Assembly (NCBI GenBank): GCA_032718475.1
Contig: JAUCBJ010002291.1
Coordinates: 1-64,000, forward strand
Origin: Nemertoderma westbladi
Taxonomy: Eukaryota; Xenacoelomorpha; Nemertodermatida; Nemertodermatidae
Length of the DNA: 64,000 bases
Reading direction: 5' to 3'
Within the stretch, counting starts at the first letter, position 1. Every line of letters starts with the position of its first letter. Both the position numbers and the translations under genes were made by a program. Of this stretch, positions 21,235 to 31,016 are shown in pieces. A model generated the notes under the pieces. It did no database searches. It was not told the DNA's origin and worked only from the letters and a program-made list of their open reading frames with translations.

Positions 21235-21916
21235 CTATTCATGGTGCCGTCCCCGGCTGCTCACCCAGTCTCTGGTACTCGCCGCAAAGTCCATGGCCGG
21301 CTCCCTGTGCTCCCAGGTCCTCTTACCGGGTTTCTCCCAGAAGGCTCTCGCCCCGGTGGCCGTCACCACTCTCCCATCCACCCAGTCTGTGTCTGAGTGG
21401 CCGATCCTTGCTATCGGTGGCATAGACCCGAACTCGTCATCTTCTTCTTCCCCTGCCGGGGGCGCAATCCCCTCTATCGGTGGCATCCCACGAACTCGTC
21501 CTCTTCCTCTTCCCCTGCCGGAGCGTATCCAAACCCAGGAGCCCAGTTAATCCACTGTGTAAGGGACACAGTGGATTAACTGGTATCCGCCCATAGCCTT
21601 TCACCCTTCTACCTCCCTCGGTCTCTTCCTTCTGATGTCACCCTCAGAGCCTGCTGGCATGGGCATTCTTTACAACCCCGATGTTGACTGTGTCGGTGTC
21701 TCTTACATCCAACCCATCGTCCCCCAGCCAAAACTCGTCCGAGGTCTCCGACAACCCATCGTCTAAGTCCTGGGCTTCGAACTCATACTCCTCTCCCCTT
21801 ATATCCGCTTCTCTGCCCGCTGCCTCCCTTCTCTCTCTCCTGGCGACTTCCACTAGTCTCCTCTCCTCAACCCTATCCACCTCCAGTTTCCTCCATGTGT
21901 CTACCTCTCTGTCCAC
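21235..21916 (-). CDS. Acidic and coiled linker of the extra ORF
   Basis: Two frames, 21644-21916 and 21235-21486, are rich in Glu, Asp and Arg (for example RLVEVARRERREAAGREAD and EEYEFEAQDLDDGLSETSDE). They connect the exonuclease-like segment with the zinc fingers. A short tandem-like PPI repeat is visible (MPPIEGIAPP and MPPIARIGH). Stops separate the pieces. No enzymatic motif is seen. Confidence 0.45.
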
Positions 21917-21989
21917 TAGATGTCAGGTATTGTAATATACCGACTCGCCCTTCAGCCCTGGGTGGTCTACAAGACCTTCTAGGGCCACC

Positions 21990-23002
21990 TTAAAGGCTCT
22001 CCTGTGATTCGGAGGTGCTCCTGATAGTAGAAACGCCGTCGGCTCCCTGCCCATAAATAGTCACCATAATGAATAGGTTTAATAAATCTATGATTATCCA
22101 ATCCTCCTGTAGGATATATCTCTTCTGATATATCTTTATCGCTCCCTTCCGGAAGTGGTATAGTTTCTCCTTTCCTGGTCTCGCTCCCCACTTGAGCGAG
22201 TTCGCAAGTTCTGCTCCATATTCTTCCCGGAACTTGTTCCAGTCCATCGGCTTGTGGCAGACGAGTCCCATCAGTTTTCCCATTGCCACGGCTCCGCTAT
22301 TTCCCGTGTTGTCCACCAATCCCAATCCCTCTGGTTTTGTCATAGCCATGTAGACTACCTGCATGTCCAGAAGATTGGAGGTTCCAGGTCCAATAATTCT
22401 ATCCGCGTCGTTGCGTATCGCCGATCCCACCTTGATCATAGTTTTCTGTCTCACTAGCTCCTGCACCGCCTTCAGTAACCGGTTTAACTTCGGCCCGCTT
22501 TTCTTTCTGTAGGTCCCTAGGTCGAATAGAAAAATATCTCCGTTCGGCACTGCTAAGTGCAGCAATATAGTTCTACCTGATCCTCCCGACCCCCTTCTCG
22601 AGCCCTCGTCATCCTCCACAGTCCCTTCGTCGTTTAGGACCATGTATCCACCCCTCTCCACAGAATTTACAAATCGCCTCCACTCCTTAAACGGTGGTTC
22701 CCTCGGTAATTTGGTATCCCGAACTTTGCCTCGTCCCCCTTTACAACGTAGCGAAGATGCTCGTCGATCGCGTTGTCCAATGACGGTGTCCTGTAGGTCC
22801 CGACCATTCGCCGCTCGTGCATCTCCCTAAACTGATCCTGTAGCGCGTGCACTTTGTGACCCTTTGGGAGTGGTTTGTAGTATCCCTTCGTCTTTTTTTC
22901 CGGATGCCTCTGCATGAAATCCACTAGCAACTCCTTCCTACTCTTCTCCGATTTCCTCTTCTTCACTAGTTTCACCGCCATCACGAATCTGCACACTCTC
23001 AC
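21990..23002 (-). pseudogene. EXD1/Egalitarian-like 3'-5' exonuclease domain in the env position of the LTR element
   Basis: The region has two frames joined by a shift near 22700: an N-terminal basic part (22667-23002) and a 223-codon part (21990-22661). The second resembles DEDD-type 3'-5' exonucleases of the EXD1/Egalitarian group: an NDEG box at residues 10-13 where a D-x-E-G box is expected, LHLAVPNGDIFLFDLG at 34-49, MIKVGSAIRNDADRI at 75-89 (compare K-V-x-H-D-x-R-N-D-x-x), LLDMQVVY at 97-104, KWGARP at 157-162, and a final WIIIDLL. The first catalytic Asp reads Asn, so activity is doubtful. In known DEDD enzymes these residues hold two metal ions that trim RNA or DNA 3' ends. BEL elements normally carry env or nothing here. 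Family assignment is by eye only. Confidence 0.55.
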
Positions 23003-23369
23003 CTAACTGGTGGGGCCTTAGAAAGGCTCAGTTTAAGTAAGAGGGTCGTCAAACAGAATGTTATTAGTTCCGATCAGTGATGGCCTACCTCCTTTGCTGT
23101 GTTTTCCTGTAATTTCGTACAAAATTGCATTTCTAAATTTACAATTTTGTCCATTGCTTTTTATTAATGATTCTAGAATTCATTCCCCAGTTGCCATAAT
23201 TTGTTAATTTTTACTATTATTTATATTCCCCCTTACATGTGCTATTATACTATCTGCCATCTGATTACTTACTTAAGTAACCCATCCCAGTAACAGTTTT
23301 CTTATTACCGTACTAGCTTCATACCAGACAGTTTCCTGGCTCTGTAACAATAACCTAGGTCTGCAGGGG

Positions 23370-23905
23370 CTAGCAGGCAACCTAGGCGCCCTCAGTGCCC
23401 ACAAGTTTATGGTACTGTGTACCCCTCTACTATGGTATGCATACATACCCCCTCTCAATTCCTCACGTGGCGCCCTCAGTGCCCACAAGTTTACGGTACT
23501 GTATAACCCTCTATTACGTTATGCATACCCCCCCTCAATTCCTCACATGGCGCCCTCAGTGCCCACAAGTTTACAGTACTATGTACCCCTCAACTACGGT
23601 ATGCGTACATACCCCCCCTCAACTCCTCACATGGCACCCTCAGTGCCCACAAGTTTACGGTACTGTGTACCTCTCAACTATGGTATGCGTACATACCCCC
23701 CTCAACTCCTCACGTGTCACCCTCAGTGCCTACAAGTTTATGGTACTGTGTATCCTTCTATTACGGTATGCGTACATACCCCCACTCAACTCCTCATGTG
23801 GTGCCCTCAGTGCCCAGAAGTTTATGGTAATGTACCCTTCTGCTATGGTATGCGTACATACCCCCCCTCAACTCCTCACGTGGTGCCCTCAGTGCCCACA
23901 AGTAC
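23370..23905. repeat. Minisatellite, about 6.5 units of 81-86 bp, inside the LTR element
   Basis: Units share GCGCCCTCAGTGCCCACAAG and GGTATGCGTACATACCCCCC. Copies of the first phrase lie near 23386, 23470, 23550, 23632, 23716, 23801 and 23883. The two long plus-strand frames across it exist only because the repeat has no stops. Confidence 0.85.
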
Positions 23906-24243
23906 TGCGTATGTAAATTAGGTATGTTGGTACATTATTGTACCCATCTGATGTATGTAATTGTAACTACATATACCTATTTATTATATACGTTGGTACA
24001 TCCGTACCCATCAGATGTACATAATGCCTACCTGCAGCGTACCTTGGTACTAGCGTTTTACTTATTTTATTTTATTATTTTGTTTTTGTGGGAAGGGTGT
24101 ATCTCCCTCATTCCCACCCCCCTCAGTCCATCTTATTGGACGACTCAACAACCTAAGGGCGATTCTTCCAGCAGGCAACTCTCCCACTGCCCCCCTGTAG
24201 GTCCTAGGTCCTCTTATTCTTCGCCCCACTCTCCTTTTCGATT
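23906..24243. other. Internal LTR-element spacer
   Basis: AT-rich sequence with GTACATTATTGTACC-like and GTTGGTACATCCGTACC palindromic phrases, then decayed sequence leading to the integrase tail. No gene is supported. Confidence 0.45.
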
Positions 24244-24576
24244 TCAAATCTCTTGGATCTGACTTTCCTTTCTCCTCCATCCTAAAATCGGGTCCGTCAC
24301 CTCACTGATCTCATCATGGTCCCCTGGCAGCAAAATGCTACCCTTCATCTTGTCGTCACTTGGTGGTAGAATGCCGCCCTTCATGTCATCCTCACTGGTA
24401 CATGCCACCTTTGCTGGCCTCCCCCTCAATATGTGCGCCGGCGTTAAAGCCCCCGATGACCCTTGGTAATCCTTCGGTACGCATAATGGTTTACCATTTA
24501 ATGCCCCCTCGCACTCTGCCAGCCCCATGTGCAACACGTCTCCTCTAACTTTCCTATCTCCATTACCACCCTTCAT
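24244..24576 (-). pseudogene. C-terminal tail of BEL-type integrase
   Basis: The 110-codon frame contains the pattern AECEGALNGKPLCVP followed by LTPAHILRGRP, which corresponds to the conserved end of BEL/Pao integrases (an I-x-x-x-x-N-x-R-P-L box, then L-T-P-x-H-F-L-x-G-R). The catalytic DDE core is absent. It follows the protease linker after fewer than 100 bases, so about 2.5 kb of RT, RNase H and integrase core has been removed. The plus-strand copy at 60687-61001 has the same junction. Confidence 0.7.
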
Positions 24577-24672
24577 TATTAGCTCCTCTCCCTTTGGATT
24601 AACCCTCTTACATCCTCCCCCTCTCCACCTTGTCTTCTTATTCGACCTCCTCTCTATCGGTATGCTTCTTAA

Positions 24673-25293
24673 TTAGACCAGCGTCTCTTCCAGACATCTC
24701 TCTGGATATCTCGCCATCCACTCTTCTCCATCCTCATACCGATACTTGCCAGGAACATCTATCTCCCATCCCATCGCCTCTAGGTCCTGTGCGTTGAACC
24801 CATTCTCCTCCGCCCACTCCCTTGCTGTGACTTGTCGTCCTGTCTCCTCTACCAACAGTACTTCTCTGGATTCATCCTCCACCCTTTCCACTATACGTGG
24901 ATGCAGATCCATACCCATCCCTGACTCCTGGTGTCCTTCCCCGGGCTGCTTCTCATATGGGACCTCCCCATCACCCATCTTTGACTTCTGCTCGGGCCAC
25001 TTCCCATATAGGACCTCCCCATCGCCCGTCTTTGACTTCTGTTCAGGCTGTTTCCCATATGGGACCTCCCCATCGCCCATCTTTGGTTTCTGCTCTATGT
25101 CCTCAACAGTACCGGACAGCATGCATCCAGATGTTTCGGATACGCCAAACGGTGTCCTCGTCTTCATTGGGCCAGTGAGCATCCACCCAAATGGCGCGAG
25201 AATGGCCATCGGGTCTCTCTCTCTGTCATCGCTGAAAATGGTTTGTAGTCTCTCGTGGGCCGTCGGACAGTCCATGCTGACTATTAGAGACAC
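24673..25293 (-). pseudogene. BEL-type protease-RT linker (post-protease domain)
   Basis: The 206-codon frame begins SLIVSMDCPTAHERL and continues to FGWMLTGPM, the I-L-I-G-x-D ... G-W-x-L-x-G-P pattern that follows the aspartic protease in BEL/Pao polyproteins. Behind it are three copies of a motif like EQKSKMGDGEVPY (about 25 codons each) and an acidic tail. The stop at 24673 lies just before the deletion junction. The homologous frame on the plus strand is 60025-60690, which has only two copies of the motif. Confidence 0.7.
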
Positions 25294-25790
25294 TTTTGGG
25301 ACATCCAGTTCCGGTACGGAAAAGTCGATGTCTTCCAGGTACTTGTATTGCTCAATCTCGATCTTCGTAGGTCACCTGGCGTTAATGTTGATTGACTCTA
25401 TTATCTGAATGGTTTCGATTGTAGCCCCATAGGTGCACCCTGGCTTTATCGCTGCAATCTCGCATCGTCCCCTCCTCATCTTCATGACCTCATCTTTGCT
25501 TGAGATCGTGGTCACTGCTATTTTACTTGGCCTGGTTCGTAATCCTATCTTCTCGCCACCCAACTCTCTGTTAGCGTGAATGCTGCTCCACTATCGACCA
25601 ACATTAGTGTTGTAACCGATAGCTCATTCTCCCCTATTATTCTCACTGGTACCACTCCAAGTAGTACCATTCCCCTCTTCTTTGCTCCCATTGTGCTTGT
25701 CGCCATCGTCTGGCCTCCAGTCCCATCAGTCTCGTCATATTTTACCGGCGGTTCCTGGCACTCATCCTTCCTGTGTCCTCCTACCGCGCA
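25294..25790 (-). pseudogene. Retropepsin-like aspartic protease, frameshifted
   Basis: Minus-strand text includes LMLVDSGAAFTLTESWV near 25570-25620, with the Asp-Ser-Gly catalytic triplet of retroviral-type proteases, and MRRGRCEIAAI further on. A one-base deletion near 25560 shifts the frame. In the second copy (59.7 kb) the triplet reads Asp-Val-Gly. The protease would cleave Gag and Pol. Confidence 0.65.
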
Positions 25791-25793
25791 TCA
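25791..25793 (-). other. In-frame TGA inside a gag zinc knuckle, shared by both copies
   Basis: The CCHC knuckle just before the protease reads C-H-stop-C-A-V-G-G-H-R-K-D-E-C. The same TGA occurs at 59532-59534 in the plus-strand copy. It may be a founder mutation or a gag-pol readthrough codon. Confidence 0.6.
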
Positions 25794-26290
25794 ATGACAT
25801 AGTCCATTCTTACCCGTATAGGCTACCCGATCTTGTTTAAGCAACGCCTGCCAGTGTTTACAACCGAACCTATGTAATTGGCATTTGTATTGGGGGTTGT
25901 AGCGTTCCTTGTATAGTGCTTCATGTATTGCGCTTAGATTCATATCTAGCGGTTTAGTGTTTTGGTTACTTGGACTCGCGGCCTGCTGAGAGTATTGGGT
26001 TTATATTTGTTTGTGTTGTTACTTTGCTTCTGTCCCTGCCACGGTGTGGCTCTACTTCCATCTCTCTGTGGACTAGAAGTCCCCTGCGTGGCCGCATACA
26101 GTAGCAACTGCCTCACCTTCGGAAGTACATTTGCCGCCCTATGTTCGGGTTTGGGTTGGCTGTATTCGGTTTTTGGTGCCTTTCCTAGACTGTCCTCACT
26201 ATAGACTGGATCTGTTATTAACTCCACCTCGTAGTTAAGGAAGTTCGACATCTCCTCCAACCCTGGCTCCGCACCTTTCTTTTCTCGGGG
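25794..26290 (-). pseudogene. Gag C-terminal part of the minus-strand BEL-like element
   Basis: The frame 25946-26260 (MEEMSNFLNYEVELITDPVY onward) and the following sequence down to the zinc knuckle match the plus-strand copy at 59085-59534. The segment is Gln/Asn/Pro-rich, as is common before Gag zinc knuckles. A TAG at 25946 separates it from the knuckle. Confidence 0.65.
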
Positions 26291-26830
26291 CGATTCGGCC
26301 CACCCACTATATTTTTGTAATTGTCCAATGAAATCCTACAAAATTTGGGCTGTTGGTGAAACAACTATAGATGATGACTACCAAACCTTAAAAAGTTAAA
26401 ATTTCATAATTTTGATGAAAAATAAAAGTATTCCCAGGACAAAATTACAAAATTTTTCGTTTTCTAAAAACTAATAGTGTGGCAGTGTTGGCTAGATTTA
26501 GTAGGTTTTTCAAGACGCTTACATAGTTGCATACAAGCTTACATACTTGTATAGAGCATTAGAGTGATCCAAACCAATAAAAATAAATAAAAATAGCCCA
26601 AACATAAATAATTACTAAATCACGAATGACTTTGTAAAATTCGAAAATTTCAAAAAATTTGGTGCTGGAGACCAAATTTTGAGGTGGCACCCACATCGAA
26701 AAGTAGAAATTCAATTACAACATCGTTTTTTGCAAAAGATGCGGCATTAAATTTGGCTAATTCTCAATAAAAATTGGGCCGGTACGTAATGTGGTTGCAT
26801 AGTTACAGCAACTAAAAACTAGGAAGGGGC
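26291..26830. repeat. AT-rich insertion related to the satellite-like repeat
   Basis: Gag coding stops here and resumes near 26830. The insert holds TTTGGTGCTGGAGACCAAAT and GCACCCACATCGAAAAGTAG, phrases related to the approximately 162-bp units in intron 1 (50597-51270). It seems to have invaded the LTR element or to be a decayed part of it. Confidence 0.5.
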
Positions 26831-27694
26831 CGTTTTTGGTTGTGTATATTGCGGATACTGTAGTGGGGGAATGTCACCCTGTCCCCTCCCTCCCCCCACC
26901 GATGTTATGTTTGGTACTGAGGTTGATGTCATTATATTCGGGCCCATACACCTATCTGCAATACCCCCCCCTCCCCTGGATATATATTGTATCCATGCAT
27001 GTTACAGTCATACTGATGTGCAGGTACCAGTATAGGCCTATCAGGTTCTTGCCTACTAACTGGTATGTATGCCGCAATCTCCGGGTCCAATCCCGGCATC
27101 CGTACTACCCTATTGCCTACACTATCTCTTCCAGCATGGCCTATAGTATGTGCAGTAAGGCCTACAGTATGTCCTGCAGTCTGCCTGTGTCCTTCCGGAT
27201 CGAAGTTTAATCTTCTTGAATATTCCAAGAACTCCTCCCCGCGACTACCATATCCTCGATTGGTAGCTACATTCCAACGGAAGTTTCCCTCCAATCCCCT
27301 CTTCTGTCTTCTTCCTCGTACCGGTACACTCTGTACCCCTCTCCCGGTGTGTGGTATATTTTGCCAGGTTGTGTTTCTCCGGGTGACAGCAATCTCCCAA
27401 AGTATGACCCCACCGGCTCTCTCTCTCTCTCTCCACTTCGACTATCGACGGTTCGCTGTCCGTCCTTTCTCTCTGGTTGCCCGTAGCAACACTTCCTCGT
27501 CCCTCCTCACTTCTTTTGATTTCAGCATAATGTCCTCCTTCATGAGATCTCGTATCGACCTCCTGGATGAACTCCACTGTTCTTCTTCCGCCTTCCGAGT
27601 GGGCTCGATGTTTCCTCGTTTGGCCGCGCACCAATGTCCCTCCCTCTGCCCGGTTGGACATCCCCGTGGATATTCGCAGTCCTCTTATTATCAT
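26831..27694 (-). pseudogene. Gag middle part, basic and Gly/Arg-rich
   Basis: Two overlapping minus-strand frames, 26932-27294 and 27245-27694, are rich in Arg, Gly, Glu and His (for example NFRWNVATNRGYGSRGEEF). They are in order between the coiled-coil part and the C-terminal part of gag. No fold is assigned. The plus-strand frame 27065-28075 opposite is proline/serine-rich and looks like a shadow. Confidence 0.4.
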
Positions 27695-27975
27695 CTGTCA
27701 TCGGGTGCCACGGTTCATTTATCTCACCGCGTGCATTATCTGCCGACGCTCCTGGGGCCTCTGTTGCCCCCCCCCCCCCCCCTTTCATCCGTCGTCGGGT
27801 GCCACGGTTCACTTAACTCACCGCGCGCATTATCTGCCGACGCTCGTGGGGCGTTTGTTGCCCCCCACCCCCCCCCCCCCTTTCCTCCATCTTCGGGTGC
27901 CACAGTCCACTTAACTCACCGCGTGCATTATCTGCCGACGCTCATGGGGCGTTTTTTGACCCCCCCCCCTCTCGT
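27695..27975. repeat. Three tandem copies of a roughly 96-bp unit with poly-C runs
   Basis: Copies begin near 27699, 27794 and 27892, share CGGGTGCCAC and GCATTATCTGCCGACGCTC, and each ends in a C run. They sit inside gag. The runs may mark assembly-unstable positions. Confidence 0.75.
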
Positions 27976-27977
27976 CA

Positions 27978-28525
27978 TTAATTGGTTGGTGTGGGGTGCC
28001 CATAGCCCCCACCCCCCACCCCGTCACCTCTTATCTCGCCCTCATGCCCATGTTCCCCTCCAGTCGACACATTAGTTCTATCTTCACTGGGTTTATTTAG
28101 CCGAGTTCCTCCCTGCGCAACTGCGTGGCTTTGTAGGCCTTCTCTAGGCATATTGCCTGTTTCCCCTACGTTTATATTAATTGTACCGCCACTAGCTTCA
28201 CCCTGTTGATTTATAACGTCGTTATTTAGGTTATATTGATTAATCTCGCCGGGATTATTTATTATATTATTATTTGACGTACCCGGATTGTTATTTAAAT
28301 TATTCAAATTATTTTGTTCACTGATATTTACATTATTATTTAAATTATTTTGTTCACTGTTATTAAAATTATTACATAAATTATTTTGTTCACCGTTATT
28401 AAAATTATTACCAAGTAAAATATTATTTCCTGCAAGAAGACTAACGGAAGACTACGGTACTATTAATATTAACGTTTTCACCAAAAGTATTATCATTACC
28501 CCCCCCCCCCCCCCCCCCCCCCGCC
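27978..28525 (-). pseudogene. Asn-rich gag segment and poly-C tract
   Basis: The frame 27978-28307 is Asn-rich (NNLNNNPGTSNNNIINNPG) and is preceded by a short AT-rich tandem repeat at 28306-28412 (ATTATTTTGTTCACTGTTA-like). A run of more than 20 Cs lies at 28500-28522, where the coding frame is lost. Confidence 0.45.
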
Positions 28526-29390
28526 CGTACGGTCACACCAGTCTTGGGTCTGTCGTCCGGTACCTGTAAGTGGGGTATTAATAAAGGTTTCCATCACCTC
28601 TGGTTCCTCATAAATACTTCCCGAACCAGCCTCGCTCTCTGATAAACCCATTTTTGCCAGTTCTAATCGGCGCTTTTGCTTCGCCTGATACTGCATTAAC
28701 CCCTCAACCGGGTATGCATATCATCCCCCATTCGTTTACCCGCCCTCTCTCTCTCTCTCTCTCCTCTCTAACACTCTGGTCGGCTAACTCTGCCTCTCTC
28801 GCCTCTCGTTCTCTACGCTCGTTCACTTCTCTCTCAATCCTCTCAGCTTTCCTCGCTTCCCACTCTTTGCGCTCATTCTCTTCTCTCTCAATCCTCTCAG
28901 CTTTCCTTGCTTCCTGCTCTCTGCGCGTGTTCTCTCCCCTCGCCTCTTGTTCTTTGCGCTCACTCAATTCTCTCTCCTCCCGCTCTCTGTAGTTTCTCGC
29001 CACCCTCTCGGCCCTCTCTTTACACTCTTTCGCTAGTTCCCTCTCCCTCTCTAGTAACGCGGTCCCCTCATCCAGCTGTCTCTCTAATTCCTTTTGATCC
29101 AGTGCGACAATGTCTAGTTGACACGCCAGATCTATCTCTAACACCCTTCTTGCTTTCGCAGAGGATGTAGCGGACTTTTCGGTTGCGACGCACTCCCGTC
29201 GCCTGCTCATCCTACTAATTTTCATGTGCTTACTGGGATTCCTACTAACTGACGACACTGAATCTTCGGGGTTGACCTCGGATTCGGTGTCGTGCGGGTC
29301 TGCCCATCCCACTAACTTAATCCCCCTCGCATCTACTAGATAAGGCCATACGTACACCACACTGGCCTCCACCACCTCGGATCGCCACAA
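28526..29390 (-). CDS. Gag coiled-coil segment of the minus-strand BEL-like element
   Basis: The 228-codon frame 28704-29390 is dominated by Glu/Arg/Ala heptads (ERELAKECKERAERVARNYR and repeated KAERIEREENERKEWEAR units), which predicts a long coiled coil. The plus-strand BEL-like element has a similar charged helix in its first gag frame. The nearly exact repeat KAERIERE...ERKEWEAR occurs twice. A short following segment to 28526 belongs to the same protein. Confidence 0.6.
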
Positions 29391-29441
29391 TTCGAACAGT
29401 TCTGTGGCGACCCCCCTCGTCTTCTCACTTGCTAGTTCCCC

Positions 29442-29866
29442 CTACCCAAATCGGACTAGGTAGCTAAAATGTTTTTTGCACTCACCTAGCCTCTGGTACA
29501 ACTTGGGCTGGTCTACCTTTCTTCCCTCTCTAGCGTCCTTCAACAACCTCCTGGTGGCAGTGTACCCTCGTTGTAGGTGATCGCTCATCCCGACGTCTTC
29601 CTCCTGGACTTGGCCTTCCCTCCTCGTCCAGCGCCGTACCGTTAGCCCCACCATTGCCGTTCCGGTGGGCCGTTCGCCGCCCTCAGCCACTGGTTGACTG
29701 GTGACTTTGGTACCTCGTTTGCCGCTGTGATCTCGCATCGACTCGCTCTCCTCTCTTCCTCGTCCCTTGTTGGCGAATCCAGTATGGCGGGCCGGTACTG
29801 CCTCGTCGCTGCTTCCCGAATCGTCTCATTTCTGTCACTCGGGATTCGCATCTTGTGTCCGCTCAT
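29442..29866 (-). CDS. Gag N-terminal segment of the minus-strand BEL-like element
   Basis: Frames 29642-29866 and 29442-29738 overlap by about 100 bp in different frames. The first begins MSGHKMRIPSDRNET and is the likely original start, about 95 bp inside the 5' LTR. The second holds RGYTATRRLLKDAREGRKVD and KKHFSYLVRF, helix-like text that resembles BEL gag N-terminal regions. A frameshift near 29650-29700 connects them. Confidence 0.5.
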
Positions 29867-29960
29867 GTTGGCGTCATTGTGGTCACAGTTCCTTTAGGTT
29901 GTTGGGTTGTTGGTAGTTTTAACTCGGCAGTTTTAACTGTGAGTTGATTGGCGTTTTAAC

Positions 29961-30586
29961 TGTGACGGGATCCACTGGAGTTGGCAGTAATGAATCTCGA
30001 CCGGTGTGTGTTATACACATCACCGCGTAGGCTGCTAAAGGTGTAGTCTGGATCTATATAGTAGGCCGAAGGCTGTTCAAATAACTGAGTTTTACTGTCA
30101 GTGTTTATAATCGCAGAACATAATAATAGCACAGTCTGAATATAATAGCACGGTAGTGACGACGGTTAAAACTGTTCCGGTCTGACAACTGTATAGGAAC
30201 CAACTGAACTAGTAATCAATAACTGCAACGGTTATATTATTATTAACACATACTAAATTAGCTCTACACTACTGAGTGGCCTGAGTGTCCAATAGATGCG
30301 CTCTAATCACTCCCAATGTTCTCTCCCACTCACCATTAGCTTAACCTGATTAATTGTCACCTCGCCACTCCCTGTTGCCACTATTCCCACGTGCTAGCCT
30401 TACTAGCCAGTTTGTCCCTCTGAGGTGGTTTGACCTCTCAACTCTCCCTGTGGCATACGGCGTATATCGCCTTAGTTGGTTGTGAGGTGACATTATTATT
30501 GCTATTGTCACCTCGCCAACTATAATTGGTAAAATGCCACTAATCCCATTTTCGGTGGGTAGTGCAGGGAATTGAATCCGCTTACA
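29961..30586 (-). repeat. 5' LTR of the minus-strand BEL-like element
   Basis: It is 626 bp, starts TGTAAGCGG and ends CCCGTCACA on the minus strand, and matches 19081-19713. Internal sequence begins on the minus strand with GTTAAAACGCC at 29960. The LTR differences (scattered substitutions and small indels) show the insertion is not very recent. Confidence 0.9.
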
Positions 30587-30591
30587 TAAAC

Positions 30592-31010
30592 CCCAAATTA
30601 AAGACCAGAATAGAACTACCACTCATAGATGGATCCCTTCAAATTCGATGGAACTAAACATGAAGTATACATACAATTCCATACATACCACAACAAAATA
30701 CTATCAAAGAACTTATCAGCATCCGACCTTCACGACATCGTGTGCCAAAACACCTAGATATAGAAGATGGTTTCCAATTACCTTTTAATGGATTATAGAC
30801 AGTGAGTGCAGACATCCGGCAAATATCATATCAGGTAGATTCTAAAAAGCCTCATAACAACAAACATAACAGATAATCTACCGAGTATTAAGGCCTTCGC
30901 AAACAGAATAAAGGAGGCACTCATCACACTAAAAACTCTTAACAAGCCTCAGGAATTTAACTCCTCATCTAACATGACATTGTAGAACCCCTATCAAAAT
31001 TAACACTTTG
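30592..31010. other. Decayed sequence, no gene called
   Basis: The first part can be read as DPFKFDGTKHEVYIQFHTYH in one plus-strand frame, which looks like a gag-type segment, but frames break at once. Too little remains for an assignment. Confidence 0.3.
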
Positions 31011-31016
31011 ACTGTC

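Larger units (their letters stand above)
19081..30586 (-). mobile_element. BEL/Pao-like LTR retrotransposon with deleted pol and an extra ORF
   Basis: The two LTRs enclose, in minus-strand order, gag (29.9-25.9 kb), protease and its linker (25.8-24.67 kb), the C-terminal tail of integrase (24.58-24.24 kb), a minisatellite, and an extra gene with an exonuclease-like domain and zinc fingers (23.0-20.4 kb). Reverse transcriptase, RNase H and the integrase core are missing. Reading frames are interrupted by stops and shifts. The element lies inside the proposed second intron of the crystallin-like gene, in the same orientation as that gene. Confidence 0.85.

Noticed and set aside
20314-21580. Plus-strand frames opposite the zinc-finger and acidic segments
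   Set aside because: They are antisense shadows: the minus strand carries recognisable Cys/His and charged motifs in the right order.
23395-23921. Two plus-strand frames of about 170 codons
   Set aside because: They cover the 81-86 bp minisatellite inside the minus-strand LTR element and have repeat-driven composition.
24746-25408. Plus-strand 220-codon frame
   Set aside because: Antisense of the BEL protease-RT linker, which is confirmed by its homolog on the other strand at 60025-60690.
26836-28075. Plus-strand frame of 336 codons and neighbour (27065-28075, 26836-27210)
   Set aside because: Pro/Ser/Leu-rich text opposite the gag region of a minus-strand element, crossing poly-C runs and tandem units; it has no motif.
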